Assembly: GCA_963787195.1 (NCBI GenBank)
Contig: CAWBCI010000030.1
Location: 1 to 7,870 of the forward strand
Direction: 5' to 3'
DNA: 7,870 bases
From: CAWBCI01 sp963787195
GTDB taxonomy: Bacteria > Bacteroidota > Bacteroidia > Bacteroidales > JAGOPY01
How positions within the stretch are numbered: the first letter of the stretch is position 1; each line of letters opens with the position of its first letter. A program made the translations under genes and the position numbers. Positions 1 through 5,455 of this stretch are shown here, piece by piece. The notes below the pieces were generated by a model. That model saw nothing but the letters and a program-made list of their open reading frames with translations, did not search any database and had not been told where the DNA came from.

Positions 1-52
1 CTCACGACTCACGATTCACGACTGACGACTGACGACTGACGACTGAAGACTG
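1..52. repeat. Heptamer tandem array (CTCACGA/CTGACGA), open at left edge
   Basis: Seven consecutive 7-bp units are visible: CTCACGA twice, TTCACGA once, CTGACGA three times, then a degenerate CTGAAGA. The array may continue beyond the window. On the minus strand, which is the sense strand of the neighbouring lipoprotein gene, the unit reads CAGTCGT or GAGTCGT. It begins about three bases after the stop codon that the lipoprotein would use if its frame were restored (56-58). The core AGTCGT recurs in the arrays at 2266-2342 and 5137-5164. No coding role is apparent. Confidence 0.9.
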
Positions 53-74
53 GCTCTACTCCGGCTTCACATAC

Positions 75-1535
75 TCATAGGCTCCCAAATCCGGCAAAGG
101 CGCTGCGGTTGACTTCCAAAATATCCCGGCTGAGGTCAAATACGGAAGTAGATAAAACTTCCTTACTGCCATAATCAATGGCAGGGGAGAGACTGTCGAG
201 TTCGTAGTTATCATTTATATAATCCACAAACAGGGGATCTTTATTTTTCAGGCAGGTATTGTAATGGGCAGGGTCTGAAATATCATAGGTGGTTTGCAGC
301 AGGCAATGATCAAAAAGATAATCAAAAGTATCCCCGTCATTTGAATCCACGAGCAATTCATCATCATTTCTTCCCCAAATAATATTATTCCCGAAATAAG
401 CCTGTAAAGGGAAAGGATAAGCCACATTATTTGTGTCGCTATAGTAATTATTCAGGACAAGTGAAGGCGTGGTCCTCACAGCTTCCGACCATAAATTCCC
501 GAAAGTACACTGGCGGACATCGTAATTTCCTCCGAGGGTGAAGGCAGCCAGGTATTGGCCGCAGTTCACCACCACATCATTATAGGCGGTTATATTGTAA
601 TAACGGGTGAAGATACCGAAGCCGCTCATATTTTCAATCCGGGTATTCGAAAGTATGCATTCATTGCCCATCTGTTCCTGAAGGGTTTCGAGCTGAAGGC
701 CTATAAATCCGTTCCGGATTACGGCATAATTAATTTCGTTGTTCACACTTCCTTCATTGATCCAGATCCTGTCCCATTGTCCCGGCAAGTCTTTGTAAAA
801 GGCATCCAGGCGGTCGCCCTGGAAAAACACCGGGGCATCCACTGTGCCATTGACTTTTATTGATCCGCCTTTGTAAACCCATAAACCTGACTTGTCATGG
901 AAATGTACGCTGACTCCCCGGTCAATCTCAAGCCTGCCCGTTGAATCAACCACGGCAAAACCATATATCACATAGGGTTTATCGGCAGTCCAATGGGTGA
1001 CTTCATTTTCATGGGCTATGATCTTATATTTCGGATAGCCGGGAACATAGGTATCGGCAAGGATGTAATGGGCATTTTGTCCCCAAGAGACCAGTTGAAC
1101 TTTCTGCTCATTCCCGTTCAGGTCGAAAAGTATGGAATCGGCCACCACGAAGGGATTGTTCTGATTATTCGGGTCTATGGTCACCCGGATCAGGATATAC
1201 AAACTATCTGAGGCTCCTATTTCCACATCAGTTGCGTTTAAGGTTGCCTCCCCGTCAATATTCAGCCGGTAAAAGGAAGCATTTCCTCCCGCAAGCCTTA
1301 TAGAAGAAAGTTTAACTTTCTGTTTTTCATTATTGTGGACCGTCAGGTAATATGTTGTGGAGCCTATGCTGGTAAACACCGTATCAAAGTAAACCGTATC
1401 GGTCGAAAAACTCAATCTTACACTGGAATTCGTGTTTATAAGGTCCTTTTTACAGGAATAAACAAGGAAGAATAAAGGGATTAAATAAATAAGCCATTTG
1501 AATGGGCCCGGTGTTTTCCAATGGGGGATCTTCAT
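75..1535 (-). CDS. Predicted lipoprotein with right-handed beta-helix; C-terminus probably frameshifted
   Basis: The protein has 486 residues as read. Residues 12-28 form a hydrophobic signal ending in a lipobox, VYSC, with Cys28 as the predicted lipidated residue, so it should be membrane-anchored. Residues 29-150 look like a beta-sandwich region. From about residue 185 the repetitive pattern of short Asn- and Gly-rich strands resembles a parallel beta-helix. The segment near residues 435-455 (KDPLFVDYINDNYELDS, then SPAIDYGS) is the typical end of Bacteroidota beta-helix proteins, which normally finish with PDIGAYE. Here the frame ends in FAGFGSL, while the next frame reads LPDLGAYEYVKPE and stops at 56-58. 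Removing one base from the AAA run at 96-98 joins the two and gives 492 residues. The start is supported by a promoter match 20 bases upstream. The specific function is unknown; polysaccharide binding or adhesion is possible but not shown. Confidence 0.85.
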   Translation of the reverse strand: MKIPHWKTPGPFKWLIYLIPLFFLVYSCKKDLINTNSSVRLSFSTDTVYFDTVFTSIGSTTYYLTVHNNEKQKVKLSSIRLAGGNASFYRLNIDGEATLNATDVEIGASDSLYILIRVTIDPNNQNNPFVVADSILFDLNGNEQKVQLVSWGQNAHYILADTYVPGYPKYKIIAHENEVTHWTADKPYVIYGFAVVDSTGRLEIDRGVSVHFHDKSGLWVYKGGSIKVNGTVDAPVFFQGDRLDAFYKDLPGQWDRIWINEGSVNNEINYAVIRNGFIGLQLETLQEQMGNECILSNTRIENMSGFGIFTRYYNITAYNDVVVNCGQYLAAFTLGGNYDVRQCTFGNLWSEAVRTTPSLVLNNYYSDTNNVAYPFPLQAYFGNNIIWGRNDDELLVDSNDGDTFDYLFDHCLLQTTYDISDPAHYNTCLKNKDPLFVDYINDNYELDSLSPAIDYGSKEVLSTSVFDLSRDILEVNRSAFAGFGSL

Positions 1536-1555
1536 AAATTTTCTTTGTCGGATGG

Positions 1556-1563
1556 CAAAGTTA
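1556..1563 (-). promoter_or_regulatory. Putative Bacteroidota -7 promoter element for the lipoprotein gene
   Basis: The minus strand reads TAACTTTG, a full match to the Bacteroidota TAnnTTTG -7 consensus. Its 3' end lies 20 bases before the ATG at 1535, implying a short leader of roughly 14 bases. I see no convincing -33 TTTG-like element at the usual spacing, so support rests on the -7 match and its position. Confidence 0.6.
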
Positions 1564-1645
1564 AATATTTCGCTATTTAATACGTTCTTAATTCATATTT
1601 ATTGCATCCGGCCAGCCCTAAAATGCAGGCATATATGTTTTATGT

Positions 1646-1653
1646 TATTTTTG
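1646..1653 (+). promoter_or_regulatory. Putative Bacteroidota -7 promoter element for the beta-barrel gene
   Basis: The plus strand reads TATTTTTG, matching TAnnTTTG, with 25 bases to the ATG at 1679. The stretch is very AT-rich, so a chance match is more likely than for the other promoters here. Together with the element at 1556-1563 it makes the 143-base spacer a divergent promoter region with about 80 bases between the two -7 boxes. Confidence 0.5.
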
Positions 1654-1678
1654 TAAATGATTTATTAATGATTTTTTT

Positions 1679-2260
1679 ATGAAGATTAAGAATATCGTTA
1701 AAAGCCTGGTAATTATGGCACTGCTGCTCTTAATCATGAGTGCCCCGGCATTTTCACAACAAATAAAAAATCCGAAGAAATTTAAGGAGCCCTTCTGGAG
1801 CCGGGTTTATTTCGGAGGTAACTTCGGCTTGCAATTCGGCACCTATACTTATATAAATGTATCTCCGGAGGCCGCCTATAAGGTCACCGATCACTTTTTT
1901 GCCGGACTGGGCCTGACTTACCAGTATTTTAAAGATAAAACCTATGATCCTGCCTATACTTCCAATGCATACGGCGGGAAAATCTTTGCCCGCTATTATG
2001 TATGGAAGGACCTCTTTGCCCAGGTTGAGTACGATCCTCTCTACCTTGATTATAGATATGTTTTAGATAATGTCGGAAATCCCATCGCCCGGACAAAACA
2101 AGGAACCTGGGTGAACGATATACTATTAGGCGGAGGATACAGGCAATGGATCAGCGGAAAAGCCTATGTTTCACTCGAAGTGCTCTTCAATATCAATGAG
2201 ACTATCTATTCGCCCTATAGTAATCCGATTATCCGGATTGGGTTCGGGGTGGGATTGTGA
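1679..2260 (+). CDS. Small outer-membrane beta-barrel protein of unknown role
   Basis: This 193-residue protein begins with a Lys-rich n-region and a Leu/Ile-rich core (residues 10-20), followed by SAPAFSQQ, giving a likely signal peptidase I cut near residues 26-27. The mature part alternates polar and aromatic residues in strands of about ten (for example VYFGGNFGLQFG, FFAGLGLTYQYF and KIFARYYVW), consistent with roughly eight transmembrane beta-strands. It ends with a glycine-rich strand, RIGFGVGL, as expected of a barrel end. No enzymatic motif is visible. It resembles small OmpA/OmpW-type barrels in shape only. It is transcribed away from the lipoprotein gene and shares its promoter region. 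The start is the first in-frame ATG before the signal peptide; no Shine-Dalgarno sequence is seen. A heptamer array starts five bases after its stop codon. Confidence 0.85.
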   Translation: MKIKNIVKSLVIMALLLLIMSAPAFSQQIKNPKKFKEPFWSRVYFGGNFGLQFGTYTYINVSPEAAYKVTDHFFAGLGLTYQYFKDKTYDPAYTSNAYGGKIFARYYVWKDLFAQVEYDPLYLDYRYVLDNVGNPIARTKQGTWVNDILLGGGYRQWISGKAYVSLEVLFNINETIYSPYSNPIIRIGFGVGL

Positions 2261-2265
2261 AAAAA

Positions 2266-2342
2266 GTCGATAGTCGATAGTCGATAGTCGTTAGTCGATA
2301 GTCGATAGTCGTTAGTCGTTAGTCGTTAGTCGTTAGTCGTTA
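2266..2342 (+). repeat. Heptamer tandem array GTCGATA/GTCGTTA, 11 units
   Basis: Eleven perfect-length 7-bp units start five bases after the barrel gene stop. Only the fifth base varies: units 1-3, 5 and 6 are GTCGATA, while units 4 and 7-11 are GTCGTTA. The downstream half is homogeneous, which suggests recent spread of one variant. Read as TAGTCGT, the unit differs by one base from the minus-strand unit CAGTCGT of the array at 1-52. Confidence 0.95.
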
Positions 2343-2426
2343 GTCAATTGGGGAAGCTAAATTACATAGTAAAGACATTCTTCACGTTCATCTAAAAAGA
2401 AATTTCCATCTGCAATTCGCGTAAAG

Positions 2427-2446
2427 ATCCTGACTTTCGTCAGGAT
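2427..2446. repeat. Dispersed hairpin, copy 1 (ATCCTGAC/GTCAGGAT)
   Basis: A perfect 8-bp inverted repeat, ATCCTGAC and GTCAGGAT, encloses a TTTC loop. The same stem with a different loop (GAAG) occurs at 5355-5374. This identifies it as a dispersed intergenic palindrome, not a gene-specific terminator; no T-run follows on either strand. Confidence 0.8.
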
Positions 2447-2466
2447 GACGGTAAATCATACTTAAA

Positions 2467-2483
2467 ATAAAGCGCCGCTTTAT
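2467..2483. repeat. Short perfect inverted repeat between convergent genes
   Basis: The arms ATAAAGC and GCTTTAT pair perfectly around a GCC loop. It lies between the converging barrel gene and pepD and could weakly terminate transcription from either side. There is no uridine tract after the stem, so a terminator call is not supported. It may simply be another intergenic palindrome. Confidence 0.45.
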
Positions 2484-2503
2484 CTAAAATGTCAACATGA
2501 TCG

Positions 2504-2540
2504 TCATTCCGGAGCGGACCGCGATCCCTCAGCGTAATGA
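2504..2540. repeat. Degenerate palindromic intergenic repeat
   Basis: The stretch starts TCATTCCGGAGCG and ends in AGCGTAATGA. Outer arms TCATT and AATGA are complementary, with an inner GCG-GAC-CGC hairpin. Its form recalls the TCATTCCGGAGCG-type palindromic repeats scattered in intergenic DNA of many bacterial genomes. Only one copy is in this window, so membership in a family is an inference. Confidence 0.4.
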
Positions 2541-2668
2541 AGGGAAATATACAATCTCTCTATCCCATTATTGAAAAAACAAAATGGAATTATTTATTGG
2601 TATACAGTCAGTTTAAACATGCACTGTTTCCAGACTGAAATACTCTACCAAATTTGAACTCTATACTT

Positions 2669-2794
2669 GTTCAATGTTCAATGCATTGATGTTCAATGTT
2701 CAATGTGTCGATGCGTTGATGTTCAATGTTCAATGTGTCGATGCGTCGATGTTCAATGTTCAATGTGTCGATGCGTCGGTGTTCAATGTTCAAT
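2669..2794. repeat. 30-bp tandem array abutting the pepD stop codon
   Basis: Three full 30-bp units lie at 2691-2720, 2721-2750 and 2751-2780. A partial copy at 2669-2690 lacks an internal 8-bp block, and a 14-base partial sits at 2781-2794. Each unit is built as GTTCAAT twice followed by two 8-bp blocks of the type GTGTCGAT and GCGTCGAT, so it is itself a 7+7+8+8 composite. Units differ by single substitutions. The array ends two bases before the pepD stop codon at 2797-2799. Confidence 0.9.
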
Positions 2795-2796
2795 GA

Positions 2797-4260
2797 TCAC
2801 AGTTCCTTCGCCCTCTGCAGCACATCCAGCAAGCAGCTTCCAGAATTTCTCCGTGCTTTTGATCTCCAGCCTTTCATCGGGTGAATGTGGGCTCCGCGTA
2901 TGGTCGGGCCAAAGCTGATCATGTCCATTCCGGGATATTTGTCGCCGATCAGGCCACATTCGAATCCGGCGTGAATGGCCCTTACAACCGGTTTGTTGCC
3001 AAAGAGGCTTTCGTAGGATTTTACACTTAGGTCTACGATGGCAGATTTGGGATTGGGCGTCCAGCCGGGGTAGCCGGCCGAATGCTCCACTTTTCCGCCT
3101 GCCAGCTTAAAGGTGGCTTCAACCATATCCGCTATATCGTCCTTTTCTGATTCCACCGAAGAGCGCTGGCTGGTAGCTATGCGGATGATATTATCTTGCA
3201 TCTTCACGGAAGCCAGGTTGGTGGAGGTTTCCACGAAGTTGGGTATTTCCATCGACCAGGCTATAACCCCATGAGGGCAGGCATAAAGTGAATTCAGCAG
3301 ATTCTCCTGGGTCTTTTCATCAATCAAATATTCCGGAAGATCAGCATGTTCTGCTTTCACCTTCAGCCCGGTTTCGGTAACCCTGAATTCATTCCTTGCA
3401 ATCACTTCATAATCCGAAACAAATTTCAGGAATTCATCATGATGTTCTTTTGGAACACAAACTTTTGCAACAGCTTCCCTGGCTATGGCATTTCGCAAAT
3501 TACCTCCGTCGAAGGAAGCCAGTCTTAGCCCGAATTTTTTGGAAGCATTCCATAAAAGGCGGTTCAGGATTTTATTTGCATTTCCGCGGCCTTTCTGAAT
3601 ATCATCGCCTGAATGGCCACCGCTAAGTCCCGATACATTTACGAAATAAGATGAAAAATGCACAGGCACCGGATCTTTCTCAAATTTGAGTTCGATGACA
3701 GTATCTTTACCACCAGCACAGCCAATAAAAAATTCTCCTTCATCTTCCGAATCCAGGTTCAGGAGAATATTGCTTTTCAGGAAGCCGGGTTCCAGTCCGA
3801 AGGCGCCGGTCAGTCCGGTTTCTTCGTCTATTGTAAAAAGGCATTCTATGGGGCCGTGAGGAATGTCGTCGGAAGCCAGCACTGCAAGCTGGGCTGCAAC
3901 TCCAATACCGTCATCGGCGCCTAAGGTTGTTCCTGTGGCTTTCACCCATTCGCCGTCTATCCTTGTTTTGATCGGATCTTTGTCGAAATCGTGCACTGTA
4001 TCGGTATTCTTCTCACATACCATATCCAGGTGACTTTGCAGGGCGATCCAGGGAAGATTTTCCATCCCTTTGGTGGCTGCCTTGCGGATCAGCACATTGC
4101 CGATATTATCACGCAGGGTTTCCAGCCCTTGTTTTTTGCCGAATTCTACGACGTATTCTATGATCTTTTCTTCTTTTTTGGAAGGACGGGGGATCTGATT
4201 GATCTCTCCGAAATAATGCCAGAGATTTTCCGGCCATAGTCCGTTGAAATTATTTGCCAT
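2797..4260 (-). CDS. pepD: M20-family cytosolic dipeptidase PepD; C-terminal segment frame-disrupted
   Basis: This 487-residue protein matches the aminoacyl-histidine (Xaa-His) dipeptidase family, which hydrolyses a broad range of dipeptides in the cytosol with two zinc ions. Conserved metal and catalytic residues are present: His77 and Asp79 in SHLDMV, Asp116 in GADDGIG, Glu146/Glu147 in IDEETG and Asp170 in NLDSEDEG. His216 in GGHSG lies in the lid domain. These sit three residues before the E. coli PepD equivalents, from memory of that sequence. The family ending PHSPDE with its last zinc ligand is not in the open frame. After GPTI (residues 451-454) the frame reads RGAHIHPMKGW, while another frame reads RSPHSPDERLEI and then KFWKLL, before the original frame resumes as LLDVLQRAKEL. 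Two extra bases near 2894-2898 and one near 2831-2832 would explain this. His458 survives by coincidence. A promoter match lies 25 bases upstream. Confidence 0.93.
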   Translation of the reverse strand: MANNFNGLWPENLWHYFGEINQIPRPSKKEEKIIEYVVEFGKKQGLETLRDNIGNVLIRKAATKGMENLPWIALQSHLDMVCEKNTDTVHDFDKDPIKTRIDGEWVKATGTTLGADDGIGVAAQLAVLASDDIPHGPIECLFTIDEETGLTGAFGLEPGFLKSNILLNLDSEDEGEFFIGCAGGKDTVIELKFEKDPVPVHFSSYFVNVSGLSGGHSGDDIQKGRGNANKILNRLLWNASKKFGLRLASFDGGNLRNAIAREAVAKVCVPKEHHDEFLKFVSDYEVIARNEFRVTETGLKVKAEHADLPEYLIDEKTQENLLNSLYACPHGVIAWSMEIPNFVETSTNLASVKMQDNIIRIATSQRSSVESEKDDIADMVEATFKLAGGKVEHSAGYPGWTPNPKSAIVDLSVKSYESLFGNKPVVRAIHAGFECGLIGDKYPGMDMISFGPTIRGAHIHPMKGWRSKARRNSGSCLLDVLQRAKEL

Positions 4261-4285
4261 TTTTATATAGATTTTAAAAATTGAT

Positions 4286-4293
4286 CAAAGATA
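4286..4293 (-). promoter_or_regulatory. Putative Bacteroidota -7 promoter element for pepD
   Basis: The minus strand reads TATCTTTG, a match to TAnnTTTG, with 25 bases to the ATG at 4260. It suggests pepD has its own promoter in the 89-base gap after rpe and does not depend on read-through. No clear -33 element is seen. Confidence 0.6.
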
Positions 4294-4307
4294 AATAAAC
4301 AAGGGCG

Positions 4308-4330
4308 GTTCCAGCTTTGTTCAGTGGAAC
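4308..4330. repeat. Inverted repeat between rpe and pepD
   Basis: Arms GTTCCA and TGGAAC pair perfectly around an 11-base loop. The element lies about 20 bases downstream of the rpe stop and overlaps the expected -33 zone of the pepD promoter. It could be a weak terminator for rpe or a binding site for a dimeric regulator. No U-tract follows directly, so neither role is certain. Confidence 0.35.
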
Positions 4331-4349
4331 AGCTTAAATAGAATGACTT

Positions 4350-5027
4350 TTAAGAACGGATTGATTTCAATTCTGCGATGGTAACAGAAGGATTTTCAGA
4401 AGCGAAGACCGTATGCCCGGCCACCAGTACCTGAGCGCCGGTTTCTAAAAGTTTCGCTGCATTTTCCAGGGTAACTCCTCCGTCAACCTCTATCAATGCT
4501 GAAGATTTTTTTTGAAGGATGAGTTCTTTTAATCTTGAGATCTTCTCATAGGTATTTTCAATAAAACTCTGCCCTCCGAATCCGGGGTTTACCGACATGA
4601 TGAGGACCAGGTCAAGGTCTGCAATAATATTTTCAAGAAGTGCAACGGGAGTATGCGGATTCAGTGCCACACCCGCCATGGCGCCGGTTTTATTTATAGC
4701 CTGGACAGTACGGTTTAGATGCGTACAGGCTTCGTAATGGACTGTAATAATATCAGCGCCGGCATCCCTGAAACGATCCAGGTAACGATCCGGATCAACG
4801 ATCATAAGGTGCACATCCATAGGTTTTTTGACATGCTTTTTGATCTGCTTCATCACAGGGAAGCCAAAGGAGATATTCGGAACATACAAGCCGTCCATAA
4901 TGTCGATATGAAACCAGTCGGCTTCACTATTATTGATCATTTCAATATCCCTTTGCAGATTCCCGAAATCTGCTGAGAGCAGCGAAGGCGCCACCCAGGG
5001 AAAAGGACGGTTTGTATTTGTTATCAT
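4350..5027 (-). CDS. rpe: Ribulose-phosphate 3-epimerase
   Basis: This 225-residue TIM-barrel enzyme interconverts D-ribulose 5-phosphate and D-xylulose 5-phosphate in the pentose phosphate pathway. Family signatures are complete. PSLLSADFGNL (residues 14-24) is the N-terminal strand. HIDIMDGLYVPN (40-51) supplies His40 and catalytic Asp42. DVHLMI (71-76) supplies His73. VNPGFGGQSF (146-155) is the flexible phosphate loop. EVDGGV (180-185) holds the second catalytic Asp, Asp182, and phosphate-binding glycines. His40, Asp42, His73 and Asp182 are the usual metal ligands. Length is normal and no residue is missing. The start is chosen because PSLLSAD lies at the expected distance from the N-terminus; there is no Shine-Dalgarno sequence and no TAnnTTTG match in the repeat-rich spacer upstream. 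Confidence 0.97.
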   Translation of the reverse strand: MITNTNRPFPWVAPSLLSADFGNLQRDIEMINNSEADWFHIDIMDGLYVPNISFGFPVMKQIKKHVKKPMDVHLMIVDPDRYLDRFRDAGADIITVHYEACTHLNRTVQAINKTGAMAGVALNPHTPVALLENIIADLDLVLIMSVNPGFGGQSFIENTYEKISRLKELILQKKSSALIEVDGGVTLENAAKLLETGAQVLVAGHTVFASENPSVTIAELKSIRS

Positions 5028-5075
5028 ATGATTTTGTTTTTATGTTCTGTTCAGACTTTTTGACCTCACCCCCGT

Positions 5076-5098
5076 CCCCTCTCCGCAACGGAGAGGGG
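5076..5098. repeat. Strong GC-rich hairpin upstream of rpe
   Basis: Perfect 10-bp arms, CCCCTCTCCG and CGGAGAGGGG, enclose a CAA loop. It follows a GACCTCACCCCC lead-in. A related, degraded copy with the shared lead-in GACCTCACCCC and a 7-bp CTCTCCG/CGGAGAG stem lies at 5173-5234. This kind of CCTCACCCC...GGAGAGGGG palindrome is scattered in many bacterial genomes. It lies 49 bases before the rpe start codon and would fold in any rpe leader transcript beginning upstream of it. Confidence 0.8.
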
Positions 5099-5136
5099 TG
5101 ACTTAATAGGAAGGTCCTCATTAAATTTCCCTATTC

Positions 5137-5164
5137 ACTTCTCACGACTCACTTCTCACGACTC
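5137..5164. repeat. 14-bp tandem repeat, two copies (ACTTCTCACGACTC)
   Basis: Two identical 14-bp units, each formed of two heptamers ACTTCTC and ACGACTC. They are followed by the junction CACTTCCCTGACCTCA and then a hairpin element. The same layout recurs at 5257-5374 with one base changed in the unit (ACGGCTC instead of ACGACTC). Confidence 0.9.
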
Positions 5165-5191
5165 ACTTCCCTGACCTCACCCCCTAACCCT

Positions 5192-5230
5192 CCCGCAAAA
5201 AGCGGGACAGGCTCTCTCCGCACCGGAGAG
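5192..5230. repeat. Double-hairpin palindromic element
   Basis: Two stems lie side by side. CCCGC and GCGGG pair around AAAAA (5192-5206), and CTCTCCG and CGGAGAG pair around CAC (5214-5230). The second stem corresponds to the hairpin at 5076-5098 and shares its GACCTCACCCC lead-in. The first stem appears to be an insertion within that element or a variant of it. Confidence 0.65.
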
Positions 5231-5256
5231 GGGGAATAATCCTCTCATGTTAATAC

Positions 5257-5340
5257 ACTTCTCACGGCTCACTTCTCACGGCTCACTTCTCACGGCTCAC
5301 TTCTCACGGCTCACTTCTCACGGCTCACTTCTCACGGCTC
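5257..5340. repeat. 14-bp tandem array, six identical copies (ACTTCTCACGGCTC)
   Basis: Six perfect 14-bp copies occur with no substitution, starting at 5257, 5271, 5285, 5299, 5313 and 5327. A partial ACTTCC follows. Each unit is two heptamers, ACTTCTC and ACGGCTC. Perfect identity indicates recent expansion or homogenisation, so the copy number is likely to vary between strains. On the minus strand the second heptamer is GAGCCGT, one base from the GAGTCGT form of the other arrays. Confidence 0.95.
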
Positions 5341-5354
5341 ACTTCCCTGACCTC

Positions 5355-5374
5355 ATCCTGACGAAGGTCAGGAT
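5355..5374. repeat. Dispersed hairpin, copy 2 (ATCCTGAC/GTCAGGAT)
   Basis: The 8-bp stem is identical to the one at 2427-2446, with a GAAG loop in place of TTTC. Here it directly follows the CACTTCCCTGACCTC junction at the end of the 14-bp array. Confidence 0.8.
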
Positions 5375-5406
5375 CTGTTTGCTATTAGCATCTCCACTTC
5401 CCCCAA

Positions 5407-5455
5407 CTCTACACTCTACACCCTACACCCTACACTCTACACCCTACACTCTACA
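5407..5455. repeat. Heptamer tandem array CTCTACA/CCCTACA, seven units
   Basis: Seven 7-bp units differ only at their second base: CTCTACA at units 1, 2, 5 and 7, CCCTACA at units 3, 4 and 6. The array ends about 20 bases from the rpoD terminator stem. Its unit is not clearly related to the AGTCGT-core arrays, but the period is the same. Confidence 0.92.

Noticed and set aside
1668..1682. Four-codon upstream ORF whose TGA overlaps the barrel gene ATG
   Set aside because: The overlap could in principle couple translation, but the region is an AT-rich run where such a mini-ORF arises easily, and there is no Shine-Dalgarno sequence to support it.
2669..2794. CRISPR array
   Set aside because: Units are contiguous with no unique spacers, only three full copies exist, and no cas genes are nearby.
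2667..2918. Open frame encoding a Cys-rich repeated peptide (period ten residues, VQCSMCRCVD)
   Set aside because: It is the direct translation of the 30-bp DNA array, any frame of which stays open because 30 is divisible by three. It then runs antisense into pepD, with no promoter or family features.
5076..5098. Rho-independent terminator or riboswitch for rpe
   Set aside because: The hairpin is strong but has no U-tract, and a related copy at 5173-5234 shows it belongs to a dispersed palindrome family. No known riboswitch core was recognised.
5407..5455. Telomere-like CCCTACA repeat
   Set aside because: It resembles eukaryotic telomere units only superficially, alternates with CTCTACA, is only 49 bases long and lies inside a bacterial chromosome beside rpoD.
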